This document shows positions 42,145-52,115 of a DNA stretch of 64,000 bases, one piece after another. The position numbers and the translations under genes were made by a program. Under the pieces are notes generated by a model that ran no database searches, was not told where the DNA came from, and saw nothing but the letters and a program-made list of their open reading frames with translations. The stretch comes from Vibrio ulleungensis (lineage in GTDB: Bacteria; Pseudomonadota; Gammaproteobacteria; Enterobacterales; Vibrionaceae): assembly GCF_016900875.1 (NCBI RefSeq), contig NZ_JAFEUM010000004.1:248001-312000 (forward strand). The letters run 5' to 3'. The first letter of the stretch is position 1. The number at the start of each line of letters is the position of its first letter.

Positions 42145-44025
42145 GTGACGAGTTTCCCCATCACAGTTAGGCGATTTCCCCTCTTGTTCAACGCGTTCAT
42201 TCACCGCAGCCGTCACATCATCTATTTCATGTGGCACCGACTTAAAGCCAGCGGTCTTCAAATGTTAGCCAGCTTTGTATTGGTTCGTAGTGCCTTACTC
42301 ACTCTATTTGTCCCTTTCGATCTGTGGATCACCTCTAAACTAATGAGTTTTTACGGGGTAAGTGCCATTGCCAATCAAGAGCTACTGTCGTTCTTACTCT
42401 CTCCTGTCGGCTTACTGCTGAGTTTATGGTTTGTCACTCAACTCAGTTTTGCCTTTTTTGTCGAGCACTCCGCCATCAGCATTTTGCTCGCACAGCACGA
42501 TCTTGGTAAGCGATCCATTTTGGACACTTTTGGGTTAATTCTTCAGCGCAGTTGGCGGGTAGCCAAAGTGGTGATCACCCAATCTATTGGGATCAGTTTG
42601 TTATTCGCCAGTTTGGTGTGGTGTGGGCGGTGGATATTTGGGCTAATGCTTAATGACTGGGACATTAATTATTATCTCAGCAATCAGGTAAGCACCCTGT
42701 GGATCGCCGTGGGGCTGCTGGTGTTGATTACATTACCCACTGTGCTACTGGTGTTGCGCTATTGGGCGAGTTGGTGGTTAGCCCTGCCATTAAGTCTTTT
42801 TCAAAACTGTAGCCAGTGGGAGCTGTTTAAGCAGGCACGACGTTTGAGTAGTGCGATCTATCCGCATATTGTACTTGGGCATATCGCGTGGGTATTTGGC
42901 CGAGTATTGTTTGCAGCCGTTCTGGCCAGCACCATGCTGTTCGCTCTAGAACCTATCCTGCATTGGGCTACGTCCGATCCTGAACGCTACCCATGGCTCA
43001 TGGCTGCCAGCCTATTGCTGCTCGGGCTAGCTATGCTGCTGAGTTTTGTCGATCGATTTGTGTACGCCAGTTGCCAGTACTATGTGTTAAGACTGCAAAC
43101 TAAGCGTCTCAAACTGGTGAGCGAACAAGCTCGCTTTGTTGGGCTCAAGCAAAATACTCAACGCCGAGTTTTGCTTAGCACGGTCATGTTCGCGCTGATT
43201 GGAATAGCTGCCTTTAACGGCTATGCGGACGTACGAAACTTTGTGCACCACTTGCAAACCGACAGCTCAGGTTCCGTCACTGCACACCGTGCTGGTGGAT
43301 TCAAATACTCGGAAAACAGCGAACAAGGGATCCAATACGCCATTGAGTTAGGCATTAAAAGCACCGAAATAGACGTTCAAATCACCAACGATGGTCAAAT
43401 TGTGGTGTTTCATGATCGTGATTTAGGAAGGATGATTGGCAACTCACTCATTGTCGAGAACGCCGACTATGCCGACATCGTCAATGCTTATGCCGAACAT
43501 GATCTGACGCCACCGCCATTGTTAGCCGATCTGTTAGACCAATACGCGCCGTCTATAGAGTTTAATATAGAAATGAAGCGCTATAACCAGAGTACTGCTC
43601 TTGCAATAGCCCTTGCAGAACTGCTGCCCAATTACACCGAGGCGATGATTGTCTCAAGCCTTGATGTAGAGCTTCTATCGAGCATCATGAGTAAGCTGGA
43701 GTCGAACCGACCAACCAATCTAAGATTTGCTCTCATCTATGCGGCTAGCGTGGGTGAGGTCGAGCTAGAAAGAGACGTAGATATACTGATGGTCAGCGAT
43801 CAATGGTTAAATGCTTGGCGGATATTAGAGATCCAGCAGAGGGATCAAGAAGTATTGGTGTGGACCATCAACAACGCCGCGGGTATGCAGCGACTCTTTT
43901 TGTTGGGCGTGGATGGCATCATAACCGATGAGCCGCAACTAGCCCTTGAGACAAAGGCACGCATCAAAGAGATGGATTTTTCAGACAGAGCATTGCTTAC
44001 CCTTCGTTATTGGATGTCCCTTTAA
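42145..44025 (+). CDS. Membrane glycerophosphodiester phosphodiesterase
   Basis: A 626-residue protein. Residues about 30-360 hold about eight to nine hydrophobic segments, matching the membrane domain often fused to GDPD enzymes. Residues about 375-610 form a GDPD TIM barrel with catalytic words AHRAGG, STEIDVQITNDGQIVVFHD and EFNIEMK. It should hydrolyse glycerophosphodiesters to glycerol-3-phosphate and an alcohol at the membrane. The GTG at 42145 is the longest start; no strong ribosome-binding site is near, so the true start could be later. A terminator follows at 44034. Confidence 0.87.
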   Translation: MTSFPITVRRFPLLFNAFIHRSRHIIYFMWHRLKASGLQMLASFVLVRSALLTLFVPFDLWITSKLMSFYGVSAIANQELLSFLLSPVGLLLSLWFVTQLSFAFFVEHSAISILLAQHDLGKRSILDTFGLILQRSWRVAKVVITQSIGISLLFASLVWCGRWIFGLMLNDWDINYYLSNQVSTLWIAVGLLVLITLPTVLLVLRYWASWWLALPLSLFQNCSQWELFKQARRLSSAIYPHIVLGHIAWVFGRVLFAAVLASTMLFALEPILHWATSDPERYPWLMAASLLLLGLAMLLSFVDRFVYASCQYYVLRLQTKRLKLVSEQARFVGLKQNTQRRVLLSTVMFALIGIAAFNGYADVRNFVHHLQTDSSGSVTAHRAGGFKYSENSEQGIQYAIELGIKSTEIDVQITNDGQIVVFHDRDLGRMIGNSLIVENADYADIVNAYAEHDLTPPPLLADLLDQYAPSIEFNIEMKRYNQSTALAIALAELLPNYTEAMIVSSLDVELLSSIMSKLESNRPTNLRFALIYAASVGEVELERDVDILMVSDQWLNAWRILEIQQRDQEVLVWTINNAAGMQRLFLLGVDGIITDEPQLALETKARIKEMDFSDRALLTLRYWMSL

Positions 44026-44033
44026 ACCGTCAA

Positions 44034-44062
44034 AAAAATCAGCGCCATCGGCGCTGATTTTT
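44034..44062. terminator. Bidirectional terminator
   Basis: Perfect stem AAAAATCAGCGCC / GGCGCTGATTTTT with a three-base loop and A/T runs on both sides, between the convergent GDPD and MBL-fold genes. Confidence 0.9.
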
Positions 44063-44071
44063 GAGTTTAGA

Positions 44072-45484
44072 TTAGTATTCGCCAGTTAAGACGATTGGCA
44101 ACTCTAACTTTCCTTCAAGCACCAGTGCGTGCGTCAGCATCCAGTTGCGAGTATTTGATGCTTTGGCCTTTTGCGCCATTGCACGAAGCGAGTCTGCTTT
44201 AATCTGCTTCGCCGATGCATCGCCACTACGAATTGCATAGGTAGCCAGTTGTGCAGCCCATTGATGATCGTTGTCCAGCTGAGCTTGCTTCGCCAGTTTT
44301 AGTACATTATCTACGCCGCCCATCGCGTCGATCATTTTCTCTGCTTCTAGATTACGCGGTAGTGGGTGCAAATCGATTGAGTCGTTACCAAACCAATGCA
44401 TCATGTGGTTGTAGTAACGGCGAACGTGATAAGACCACTCTCCGTAGTTCTCTTCCATCCAAGGCGAGTCTGCAATTTCTTGCGGTAACTTTACGTTATA
44501 TTGCAGTTCATCCGGTGACATCCCTTGGCCAATGGCTTTTTCAGTTTCTGTCACTAGTGCACGTGTTGCGATCAATTGGTGCTCAAGTTGCTCTGTAAAA
44601 ACGTCGCCAGTTACTGGTTTGCCGTGTACTTTCAAGCTGTGATCAATGTCTTTTGACAATAGCCACTCAAGTGATGCTTCCATCAAACCAATGTCACGCC
44701 AGCGATCGCCACGCAGCGTCGAGTAGTTAAACAGCCCATGCGCCCAGTACGTATTGTCTACCGATACTTTCTTTTCAGGAACGTAGATGCTGATGCCATC
44801 CATGGTATCGGTATGAGCCATGTGCGTGACAAAGGTCATTCCATCGATCATGATGCTGGTTTCTTCATCTCCAACAAGCAGAGTCGGTGGTGTGTAGGTT
44901 TCCATATCATAAGCGGTAAATTTGGCGTTAGCGAAGCCGGTAGTCGAGGGAGAGTCTGCTCCTTGCTCTGGCAAGAACGCACCTAGTTGGATAGCACCGC
45001 GAACTTGACGCACTTGCGACATAACAGAATCAGACGACAGCGCAGCACCAAACTCTGCTTCATGGTTTTTGTGCGCAACAACGACAGTGTCATCATTTAG
45101 GTTCCACTCGCCCGCACCAATAATGTAATGCCAGTGCGTGTAAATCAAACCAACAACGGGCTTTTGAGCTACGTGCTCTGGAAGCAAAGACATCGCCTTT
45201 TTAGCGTACGCGCGGCTCAAGCCACCATCAAACACAACAATGCCGTTTTCTGTTTCAATAACGTTGACATTGTCCATGCCCAAGCCGGTCAATGACCATA
45301 CACCTGGCATCACTTCGTACGCACCATCGGTATACTGCGCATCTTTCGCATTTAAGGTTTCAGCGAGAACCGCCCCTGTAGGGCTGATCACGCTGTGTTC
45401 ATCCACAGATAACGATGTGTTAGCAAAGACCGAGGTCGATGTGACCGCAATAACAAGGGCAGCAATTTTTGTAAATTTAATCAT
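44072..45484 (-). CDS. Exported alkyl-sulfatase-like MBL-fold protein with altered metal motif
   Basis: A 470-residue protein with a signal peptide (cleaved near FANTS). An MBL domain spans about residues 50-310 and an alkyl-sulfatase dimerisation-like helical domain about 325-460 (EENYGEWSYHVRRYYNHMMH). It lacks the C-terminal SCP2-like domain of full alkyl sulfatases such as SdsA1, which are about 650 residues. The canonical HxHxDH zinc motif is changed: here it reads THWHYIIGAGEW, with H117 and H119 kept and Ile at both following positions. The second-site words HMAHTDTMDG and VHGKP are present. Sulfatase activity is therefore doubtful. Confidence 0.78.
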   Translation of the reverse strand: MIKFTKIAALVIAVTSTSVFANTSLSVDEHSVISPTGAVLAETLNAKDAQYTDGAYEVMPGVWSLTGLGMDNVNVIETENGIVVFDGGLSRAYAKKAMSLLPEHVAQKPVVGLIYTHWHYIIGAGEWNLNDDTVVVAHKNHEAEFGAALSSDSVMSQVRQVRGAIQLGAFLPEQGADSPSTTGFANAKFTAYDMETYTPPTLLVGDEETSIMIDGMTFVTHMAHTDTMDGISIYVPEKKVSVDNTYWAHGLFNYSTLRGDRWRDIGLMEASLEWLLSKDIDHSLKVHGKPVTGDVFTEQLEHQLIATRALVTETEKAIGQGMSPDELQYNVKLPQEIADSPWMEENYGEWSYHVRRYYNHMMHWFGNDSIDLHPLPRNLEAEKMIDAMGGVDNVLKLAKQAQLDNDHQWAAQLATYAIRSGDASAKQIKADSLRAMAQKAKASNTRNWMLTHALVLEGKLELPIVLTGEY

Positions 45485-45614
45485 CTCATTTCTCTTGTGT
45501 ACAAATCTTGCCGACTATCCTAATCGCAACACCTCCAAGAAAAATTGCACGCTGCAACTTTGATCTTTTGCCACGCTGATACACTTTTCTCCTGCTCTTT
45601 ACGGCGTCTATTCC

Positions 45615-46100
45615 ATGATTACTTACCCTAGATTATTGCGTATATTTATTGGATTAATTGCTGCTTTGCCAGCAGCTTCAATTGCTTGCGCGCTGCACTT
45701 TGGCGACTCGGAATATGGAGAAGTGAAATTGGCAGGTGCATCGCAGGCAGTGATGACAACCATTTTTTTAGAAAAGAACCAGCGCATCCAATCGTTACCC
45801 TCTGTTTCAACTACCGCTGCATTTCAAAGGGCATCTTGGTGGTTACGTCAAATGGCAAAACGATTGTCCGATGAGGGTGTCGACGATATCCATATTGTAT
45901 TGATAGATATTCCAATGTGGTCGAAAATGGATCGCGCCGCACCTCTTGGTATAGACATCGATATTGAACCACCTAGCACTTATGGCACCACTTACATGCT
46001 CACGCAAACAGGTCTAAACGCAATAATGTCTCAAGGGTTCACCCTTAAACAAGCTAGAGAAATGGGACTTATAAGAATTTACCAACCTGTATCAAACTAA
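45615..46100 (+). CDS. Hypothetical exported protein
   Basis: A 161-residue protein with an N-terminal signal or anchor (RIFIGLIAALPAASIACAL). The mature part is unrecognised; it contains RASWWLRQMAKRLSDEGVDD and ends QAREMGLIRIYQPVSN. A cysteine in ASIACAL could be a lipoprotein cleavage site, though the lipobox is weak. It stands between convergently and divergently oriented neighbours with no operon partner. Confidence 0.6.
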   Translation: MITYPRLLRIFIGLIAALPAASIACALHFGDSEYGEVKLAGASQAVMTTIFLEKNQRIQSLPSVSTTAAFQRASWWLRQMAKRLSDEGVDDIHIVLIDIPMWSKMDRAAPLGIDIDIEPPSTYGTTYMLTQTGLNAIMSQGFTLKQAREMGLIRIYQPVSN

Positions 46101-46214
46101 CCGCGGTGGCGGTGCCTCATTTGTACAATGCTTGTAACCCATTAACCTCTAACGCACTAGTTTCTTACGCGATAATCACACTCAGAAAATAGGTTCAAAC
46201 GAGCCTTAGCAAAA

Positions 46215-46880
46215 TTAGTCTCGACCTAATAGGCGCACCGCTCCGTAGGAGTTCTCTATTCGCTGTTCTTTTTCAAGATCATTGAGTATTCGATGAACTC
46301 GATGTTTGCTCACAGCGAGATACGTTGCCAATTTCTCTGCAGTAATTATCACTTCACCGTCTTCACGATTGAGTCGGGTCAGCCTCTGCATCACACGCTC
46401 TTTAAGGGGAAGCAACAGTGACGAACTCATTAGCTGTTCTGCCATTCGATACAAACCTGCTGCACACAGTCCGGCGAGTAATACTGCCTCTGAATTTAGC
46501 GCTGGATCTTGACGAAGCTTTGAATAGGGAACAAAAAGCACAGTGCACTGTGTCGCTGCGACCACAGCCGCTGGGGACGTTTTACCATCCAAAAACGCAG
46601 CTGCGCTTAACACTGTACCTGCGAAGAACTTTTCCGCAATAAGCATATCTCCTTCAAAAGAGATAATTTCTATTTCAGCCTCACCGTGTTGCAACAGTCC
46701 CAAATGATCTAACTGCTGGTTTTGGAACACGATGGTCTCACCTGCCTGATAAGATTTTTTAATCGCACTTTGCAAAAACAGTTCAACTATTCGTGGAAAG
46801 CGTTCAGCATTAAGCAGTTGACTAAACTCAGCAAGTATTGGCATAACAAAGGCATCCGAAAGGGCTAATACAACGTACAT
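46215..46880 (-). CDS. Crp/Fnr-family transcriptional regulator
   Basis: A 221-residue regulator with an N-terminal cyclic-nucleotide-binding-like jelly roll (GETIVFQNQQLDHLGLLQHG) and a C-terminal winged helix (ITAEKLATYLAVSKHRVHRI). It lacks the cysteine cluster of Fnr, so it is not an iron-sulfur oxygen sensor; the ligand is unknown. The ATG at 46844 (MPILAEF) is an alternative start. It lies alone, with a long AT-rich region upstream. Confidence 0.85.
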   Translation of the reverse strand: MYVVLALSDAFVMPILAEFSQLLNAERFPRIVELFLQSAIKKSYQAGETIVFQNQQLDHLGLLQHGEAEIEIISFEGDMLIAEKFFAGTVLSAAAFLDGKTSPAAVVAATQCTVLFVPYSKLRQDPALNSEAVLLAGLCAAGLYRMAEQLMSSSLLLPLKERVMQRLTRLNREDGEVIITAEKLATYLAVSKHRVHRILNDLEKEQRIENSYGAVRLLGRD

Positions 46881-47334
46881 TTCTTAGCGCTATTATAAAC
46901 CTAGCCTTTGGAAAATGTATTGATTTGCGCCGACAACTAAACAGGCTAAACAAAGCCAATTTTGGGTTGACATTAGTATAGATTGAGCAAAGGCAAACCC
47001 TAGAAACAGCAGGCAATTCGATCAACTTGCCACGAATATGGCCGTATAACGCACATTTCCCCACCAATCTATAGTATTAATTAAGTTTTTTGCACGTTAA
47101 GGGTTTGGCTTACTAATTTACAAAAACCCATAATTTAACCTATTGAATTATAGCTTTTTATTTTACCTACCTCCTCGAAATGCCCTTTAATACTTTAGTG
47201 CTGATCTGAAACTTGAGCGCTGAAAAGTAGATCTTTGGTCGTAGTTGTTGAAACAAGAATTTAATCTGCCCAACGATAATGTTACTCTTTATTACAGAAT
47301 AGTATTCTAATAATGGTAGGTAGGTTAGAAAGAG
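46881..47334. other. Long AT-rich intergenic region
   Basis: No gene is visible in these 454 bases between the divergent Crp/Fnr regulator and the diguanylate cyclase. A TTGACA at 46965-46970 has no matching -10 at normal spacing. Promoters for both genes presumably lie here. Confidence 0.5.
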
Positions 47335-48483
47335 ATGACGATAAACGCTCACAACTTTGTCGCAGACAAACTTGTAGACATCGTTGAAGATAAACACAGG
47401 CGCATGCAGCTTATGGTGAACTCGTTCACTATATTCGGCATTGTTTTTTTGATCCTGATGTTTATCAATAGTCTTCTGTTTGGCAAAGACCTCTTTCTTA
47501 CCATTGTACTCGCGCTATTTTCTATCGCGGCATCCATCAATGTTTATGTAATGAACAAAAACCGCGAAGCCGGTAGAATTGGTCTCACAGTAATTAACTA
47601 TTCACTCGCATTACTGCTTCTCTATTCCGGCGGGTATCAAGGTACTGGCATGCTGTGGAGCTACCTGCTTGCCGCCGTAGGCATCTTTATCAATTCGTTT
47701 AGAGTTGGCTTACTATTAAACACCCTCTTTCTTATCATCACCTCAACCATTCTTTTAGTCGGTTATGATTATGGGCTCAGCCGAGTCGAATACAGCGATG
47801 TGATCTCATTCAGAGTGATCCTCACGCTGATCGCGCTAAGCGGCATGTGCCATATTTTAATATTTTTCCAAAGCCGCGCTGATGAGCAGATATTATCGAT
47901 GCATGAAGGCGGGATTGCATCACTGGCCTATCTTGATTCATTGACCATGCTATCCAATCGCATCACCTTTCGCTCTGTGCTTTACCATGCTATTCAGATG
48001 GACTCGACCCACAAAACGGCACTTATCTACATTGACCTAGACAATTTTAAATCTATTAACGACTCTCATGGTCACGATTTTGGCGATTTGGTCTTGGCCG
48101 AATACGCCAAACGTTTAGCAAAGGTTGTGCGTGAACAATTGGGTGACGATATTGTGGGTGAATACGATATTGGCCGATTAGGTGGCGATGAATTTGCGAT
48201 ATTTGTACGCGACGCTTCCAACTCAGAGCAAGTTGAAATCTTAGCTGAAAAGATCATGGCCATTACCGCGCAAAACACCATAAGTGTATTGGAGCACGAA
48301 ACCCACTCTCTAGGCAGCAGCATAGGCGTGGCTTATGTCGACACCAGTCAACATGACTTAATTGATAGCTTGTCTATGGCCGACAAAGTAATGTATAAAG
48401 CGAAAAAGGCGGGTAAAGGCACCATCCGTTATACGGATTTAGCCGAGCTTGAAAAAGACTACGAGGAAGTCGCCGCTGTTTAG
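47335..48483 (+). CDS. Membrane-bound diguanylate cyclase (GGDEF domain)
   Basis: A 382-residue protein with about six hydrophobic segments over residues 28-190 and a GGDEF domain over about 205-365. The active site reads RLGGDEFAIF and is intact. The I-site position reads GEYD instead of RxxD, so product inhibition is probably lost, unlike the cyclase at 6274. It would synthesise cyclic di-GMP in response to an unknown membrane-sensed signal. A terminator follows at 48523. Confidence 0.9.
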   Translation: MTINAHNFVADKLVDIVEDKHRRMQLMVNSFTIFGIVFLILMFINSLLFGKDLFLTIVLALFSIAASINVYVMNKNREAGRIGLTVINYSLALLLLYSGGYQGTGMLWSYLLAAVGIFINSFRVGLLLNTLFLIITSTILLVGYDYGLSRVEYSDVISFRVILTLIALSGMCHILIFFQSRADEQILSMHEGGIASLAYLDSLTMLSNRITFRSVLYHAIQMDSTHKTALIYIDLDNFKSINDSHGHDFGDLVLAEYAKRLAKVVREQLGDDIVGEYDIGRLGGDEFAIFVRDASNSEQVEILAEKIMAITAQNTISVLEHETHSLGSSIGVAYVDTSQHDLIDSLSMADKVMYKAKKAGKGTIRYTDLAELEKDYEEVAAV

Positions 48484-48522
48484 TACGGCCTCATAACAGC
48501 ATTAGGTCATGTACTTGATGTA

Positions 48523-48551
48523 AAAAATGCCTCGCAGATAGAGGCATTTTT
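48523..48551. terminator. Bidirectional terminator
   Basis: Stem AAAAATGCCTC / GAGGCATTTTT with a seven-base loop and A/T runs on both sides, between the convergent diguanylate cyclase and ABC exporter genes. Confidence 0.9.
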
Positions 48552-48573
48552 GTTGCCATATCAGTCAACGTGA

Positions 48574-50358
48574 TTAACTCGCAACGGCCTCACGAGTCGA
48601 CTCATTATCCATCGATTCATTCAGTAAACCTGCATATACTCCACTGGTTTCTAGTAGCTGCTCATGATTGCCACGTTCGACTATTTCGCCTTGTTCCAGT
48701 ACTAAAATTTCATCGGAATGTCGCACCGTACTCAAGCGGTGAGCAATCGCAATAATGGTTTTCTCTTCAAACAATCGCTGCATCGCTTTTTGGATCAAGT
48801 CTTCGGTGATCGAGTCCACCGAGCTAGTCGCTTCATCCAGCATCATGACTTGCCCGCCTTGTGCAACAGCTCGAGCAAATGAGATCAACTGAGTCTGTCC
48901 CACAGATAAGTTACCACCGTTTTTGTCTAGCACGTTTTCATAATTATTGGGCAGCTGATCAATAAACTTATCCGCGTAAACATAGCGCGCAGCTTGGATC
49001 ACTTGCTCTCTTGAGATAGTCGATTTACCCAATGCGATATTGAACTCCACACTTTCTTCAAACAGGTGAACGTCTTGCATCATCAACGAAAACAAGTGGC
49101 TTGAATCCTCTATCGACAGTTGAGATAACTCGATGCCATTGAGCAATATATTGCCCTCATAGTTTTGATAGGTTTTCGATATCAGACGCAAAATGGTTGA
49201 CTTACCCGATCCCGTCGAGCCCACCAACGCAATTTGATGACCTTTCTTGAGCGTAAAAGAGACGTTCTTGAGCACATACGGCGAATCGTCACTGTAGCGG
49301 AAGCTGACGTTTCGAAATTCCAAACTACTAAAGTCTTTCAGCGATGGCTCTACTTCCTTCGACGGCAACAATGTTCGGCCTTCTTCTTCAAGCGGTTCGG
49401 TAAAGAGCTCCTCTATGTGGTCAAATGCGGCAAATGAGCTTTGAATTGACGCGATTTGTGACGTAAAGTCACGAATAGGCACGAACACTTTTTCTAGCGT
49501 GTTGATAAACGCAATCAGCACACCTAGGGTTAATGCCTCTTGCAACACTTGTCCGCTGCCGTACCAGATCATCAGTGCCATGGTGATAGAGGTAATACCA
49601 GAAATAAACGCGAATAGAATGGCGTCATATTTGTTGGCCTTTTTTTGAGCTCTTAAAAACTCATCGGTAAAGCCTTTGTATTTTGTTTCCACTTCCTGTT
49701 CGGCGCGGTACAACTGCACGGTTTTTACCCCAAGTAGCGCCTCTTGTAAGTAGCCAATTCCCCGTGCGAGTGCCGAGCGAGTAATTTGATACGTCGCACG
49801 AAGTCGATTCCGAATGAACATGGTGAGGTACATTACGGGAGGCATGATAATCAGCACAATAAGAGTGAGCTTCCAGTCGATAAATGCCATCATGATCAGC
49901 AACGCAATGGTATTCAGCGAGTCTTTAACCAGCCCCACTATCGACTGCACAAACGAATCACCAATGGTTTCTAAATCGCTGGTGAGTCGCGACAAGGTGA
50001 CCCCTGTAGGGGTATTATCAAAATAGCTTCGCGGCAGTTTGAGTACCCTTTCAAACAGCACTGCGCGCATATCGGTAATGGTAAATTGCCCTGTTTTCCT
50101 CAAGTTATATGAGTAGATGCTGTCGACTATATAGTTTGCAACCAATACCAGCAGTAAATAGACAATATGTTTGAGCAGCCCATCCATATTTCCTTGTGCC
50201 AAATGCACATCGATCACCTGAATGATCAGCCAAGGAAACAGCAAGCTCGTGGCGATCGAAAGAGGCAGCATCGCAATGCCAAGTGCAGCCGAGCGCTGAT
50301 ATTTCTTAGCAAATTGAAAGAAGTGTTTTAAGTACTTAACGTCAACGCCTTTTAACAT
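48574..50358 (-). CDS. ABC exporter subunit (MdlB-like), heterodimer partner
   Basis: A 594-residue half-transporter: a six-helix exporter domain at about 20-310, then an ATPase domain with Walker A GSTGSGKST, Walker B VMMLDEATSSVD with the catalytic Glu present, and H-loop IAHRLS. Its signature is altered to LSVGQTQL. It overlaps the upstream exporter gene by seven bases, so the two are made together. Paired with the 50352 subunit it would give one normal and one degenerate ATP site, as in heterodimeric exporters. The substrate is unknown, likely a drug, lipid or peptide. Confidence 0.88.
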   Translation of the reverse strand: MLKGVDVKYLKHFFQFAKKYQRSAALGIAMLPLSIATSLLFPWLIIQVIDVHLAQGNMDGLLKHIVYLLLVLVANYIVDSIYSYNLRKTGQFTITDMRAVLFERVLKLPRSYFDNTPTGVTLSRLTSDLETIGDSFVQSIVGLVKDSLNTIALLIMMAFIDWKLTLIVLIIMPPVMYLTMFIRNRLRATYQITRSALARGIGYLQEALLGVKTVQLYRAEQEVETKYKGFTDEFLRAQKKANKYDAILFAFISGITSITMALMIWYGSGQVLQEALTLGVLIAFINTLEKVFVPIRDFTSQIASIQSSFAAFDHIEELFTEPLEEEGRTLLPSKEVEPSLKDFSSLEFRNVSFRYSDDSPYVLKNVSFTLKKGHQIALVGSTGSGKSTILRLISKTYQNYEGNILLNGIELSQLSIEDSSHLFSLMMQDVHLFEESVEFNIALGKSTISREQVIQAARYVYADKFIDQLPNNYENVLDKNGGNLSVGQTQLISFARAVAQGGQVMMLDEATSSVDSITEDLIQKAMQRLFEEKTIIAIAHRLSTVRHSDEILVLEQGEIVERGNHEQLLETSGVYAGLLNESMDNESTREAVAS

Positions 50359-52115
50359 GCTTGCGCCTCCGTCTCATTTTGCTGCAACTGCCAAGTTTCT
50401 AAATAGTAGGGACAGGTTTTTAGCAGTGTTGGATGATTACCTTTTGCCAATACTTTGCCTTCTTTGAGTACGATAATCTCGTCCATATACTCAAGCGCAT
50501 TAACTCGATGAGACACCACCAGCACCGACTGTGTTTTCAATCGGCCAAACAGCCCCTCTAAAATCTTTCGCTCGGTTTCGTAGTCCACAGCCGACAGCAC
50601 ATTATCCATGATGATAAGATCCGCTGGCTTTAATAATGCTCGTGCTATGCTTAAGCGCTGTTTTTGACCGCCCGACAGCATGATGCCTTTTTCACCCACT
50701 AAAGTCTGATCGCCACTTTCGAAGCGTTCCACATCAGCGGCTAATTGACTCAGTTGCAGTACCTCATCAACCTGTGCCTTAGCAATATCCATATCTTTAC
50801 TGCCAAAGCGGATATTGTCTTCTATAGTGGCAGAAAACAGATAGGGGTCTTGTGTGACCGTTTTAATGTATCGGCGTAAATCGCTGCGCGAAAACTCCGT
50901 TACATCCTGATCGTCAAGAAAAACGCTCCCCTTAGGAAGATCTAAGTGATGGTTGAGACAGTTAACCAAGGTGGTTTTTCCCGCACCGATACTGCCTAAA
51001 ACACCCACTTTCTTGCCAGGGGGGATGTCAAAACTGATATCGTCCAAACTGGGGGCTTCATCACCCGGGTACTGATAGCTCAAGTGACGGACAGACACTG
51101 TCTTGCCTTTTAACCGTTCCACTTCCGCTAACGGCAACTGAGCGACATCGCGCGGTGGTACTTCTGCGTTTAACACAGTTTGAACGCTTTGGATCCCAAC
51201 CATACCTCGCTGATATATTGTCGCAATACGACCAAGCTGCATTAAAGGCATAGCCAACAATACCGAATAGGTAAGAAAAGCCGTGATTTCTCCAAGTGTT
51301 AGCTCCTGGTTCATCAACATATAGCCGCCTAACCCTAGGATCAGTACTTTCATCAGGTTATTCGAGTAATCCAGAACCGGCATTATGAACACTTGGATAC
51401 GAGTAATTTTCATGCGGCAAGTAAGCAGCAACTGATTGAGTTTTTCTACCTCAGCCAATACCCATGTCGACATCTGCTGGCTTTTAATCAAATCGATCCC
51501 AGATAGGTAGCTCATCAATTGCGCCGAAAGATCCTGAAGTCTTCGCATGTGCTCCAAATGAAGATCTTTCATTCTCACAAAACCAATTCGAAACACAATA
51601 AAGCCTAACGCAATTGGGATCACCGAATACATGGTCAGCTCAGGAGAGATGCGCCACATCCAAATAGGCGTTAAGGACAGAGCCAAAACAGCGTTAAAAA
51701 ACTGCAAAAAACCTGTGCCAAACAGCAACCTCACTCCTACCAAATCATTGTTGATAATCGAGATAAGTTTGCCCGAGGCAAATCGCTGATGAAAACTATT
51801 GGGCAAGCGATTAAGTTTATACATTAAATCGTTTTTCAGCGCCGCTTCAGTGATCCGCCCAGGGTTAAGTGCGTAAATGCGTGACAATATGCGGATCCCG
51901 ATCATCAACACCGACATCACAACCACAATTGCAACGTAGTTTTTTAGCTGTTCGTGCCCAGCAACTGACGCGTCGTCAATCAAATCAATCGCTAGTTGTA
52001 TATAGCGCGGGATTTCGACTTGCAGCCAGTTCACTAAAAAAATAAAGATTATCGCGAGTACATACGACTTACGATTCAGTTTGAGATAACGAAGAATAAA
52101 TTCAGTTTTGGTCAT
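50352..52115 (-). CDS. ABC exporter subunit (MdlA-like), heterodimer partner
   Basis: A roughly 587-residue half-transporter with six exporter helices and an ATPase domain. Walker A GSIGAGKTT and signature LSGGQKQR are canonical, but the Walker B end reads LIIMDNVLSAVD, with Asn where the catalytic Glu should be. This is the degenerate partner of the 48574 subunit. The ATG at 52115 (MTKTEFILRYL) is chosen because the longer in-frame start at 52208 lies inside the upstream small gene; that gene's stop overlaps this start by 14 bases. Confidence 0.87.
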   Translation of the reverse strand: MTKTEFILRYLKLNRKSYVLAIIFIFLVNWLQVEIPRYIQLAIDLIDDASVAGHEQLKNYVAIVVVMSVLMIGIRILSRIYALNPGRITEAALKNDLMYKLNRLPNSFHQRFASGKLISIINNDLVGVRLLFGTGFLQFFNAVLALSLTPIWMWRISPELTMYSVIPIALGFIVFRIGFVRMKDLHLEHMRRLQDLSAQLMSYLSGIDLIKSQQMSTWVLAEVEKLNQLLLTCRMKITRIQVFIMPVLDYSNNLMKVLILGLGGYMLMNQELTLGEITAFLTYSVLLAMPLMQLGRIATIYQRGMVGIQSVQTVLNAEVPPRDVAQLPLAEVERLKGKTVSVRHLSYQYPGDEAPSLDDISFDIPPGKKVGVLGSIGAGKTTLVNCLNHHLDLPKGSVFLDDQDVTEFSRSDLRRYIKTVTQDPYLFSATIEDNIRFGSKDMDIAKAQVDEVLQLSQLAADVERFESGDQTLVGEKGIMLSGGQKQRLSIARALLKPADLIIMDNVLSAVDYETERKILEGLFGRLKTQSVLVVSHRVNALEYMDEIIVLKEGKVLAKGNHPTLLKTCPYYLETWQLQQNETEAQAC

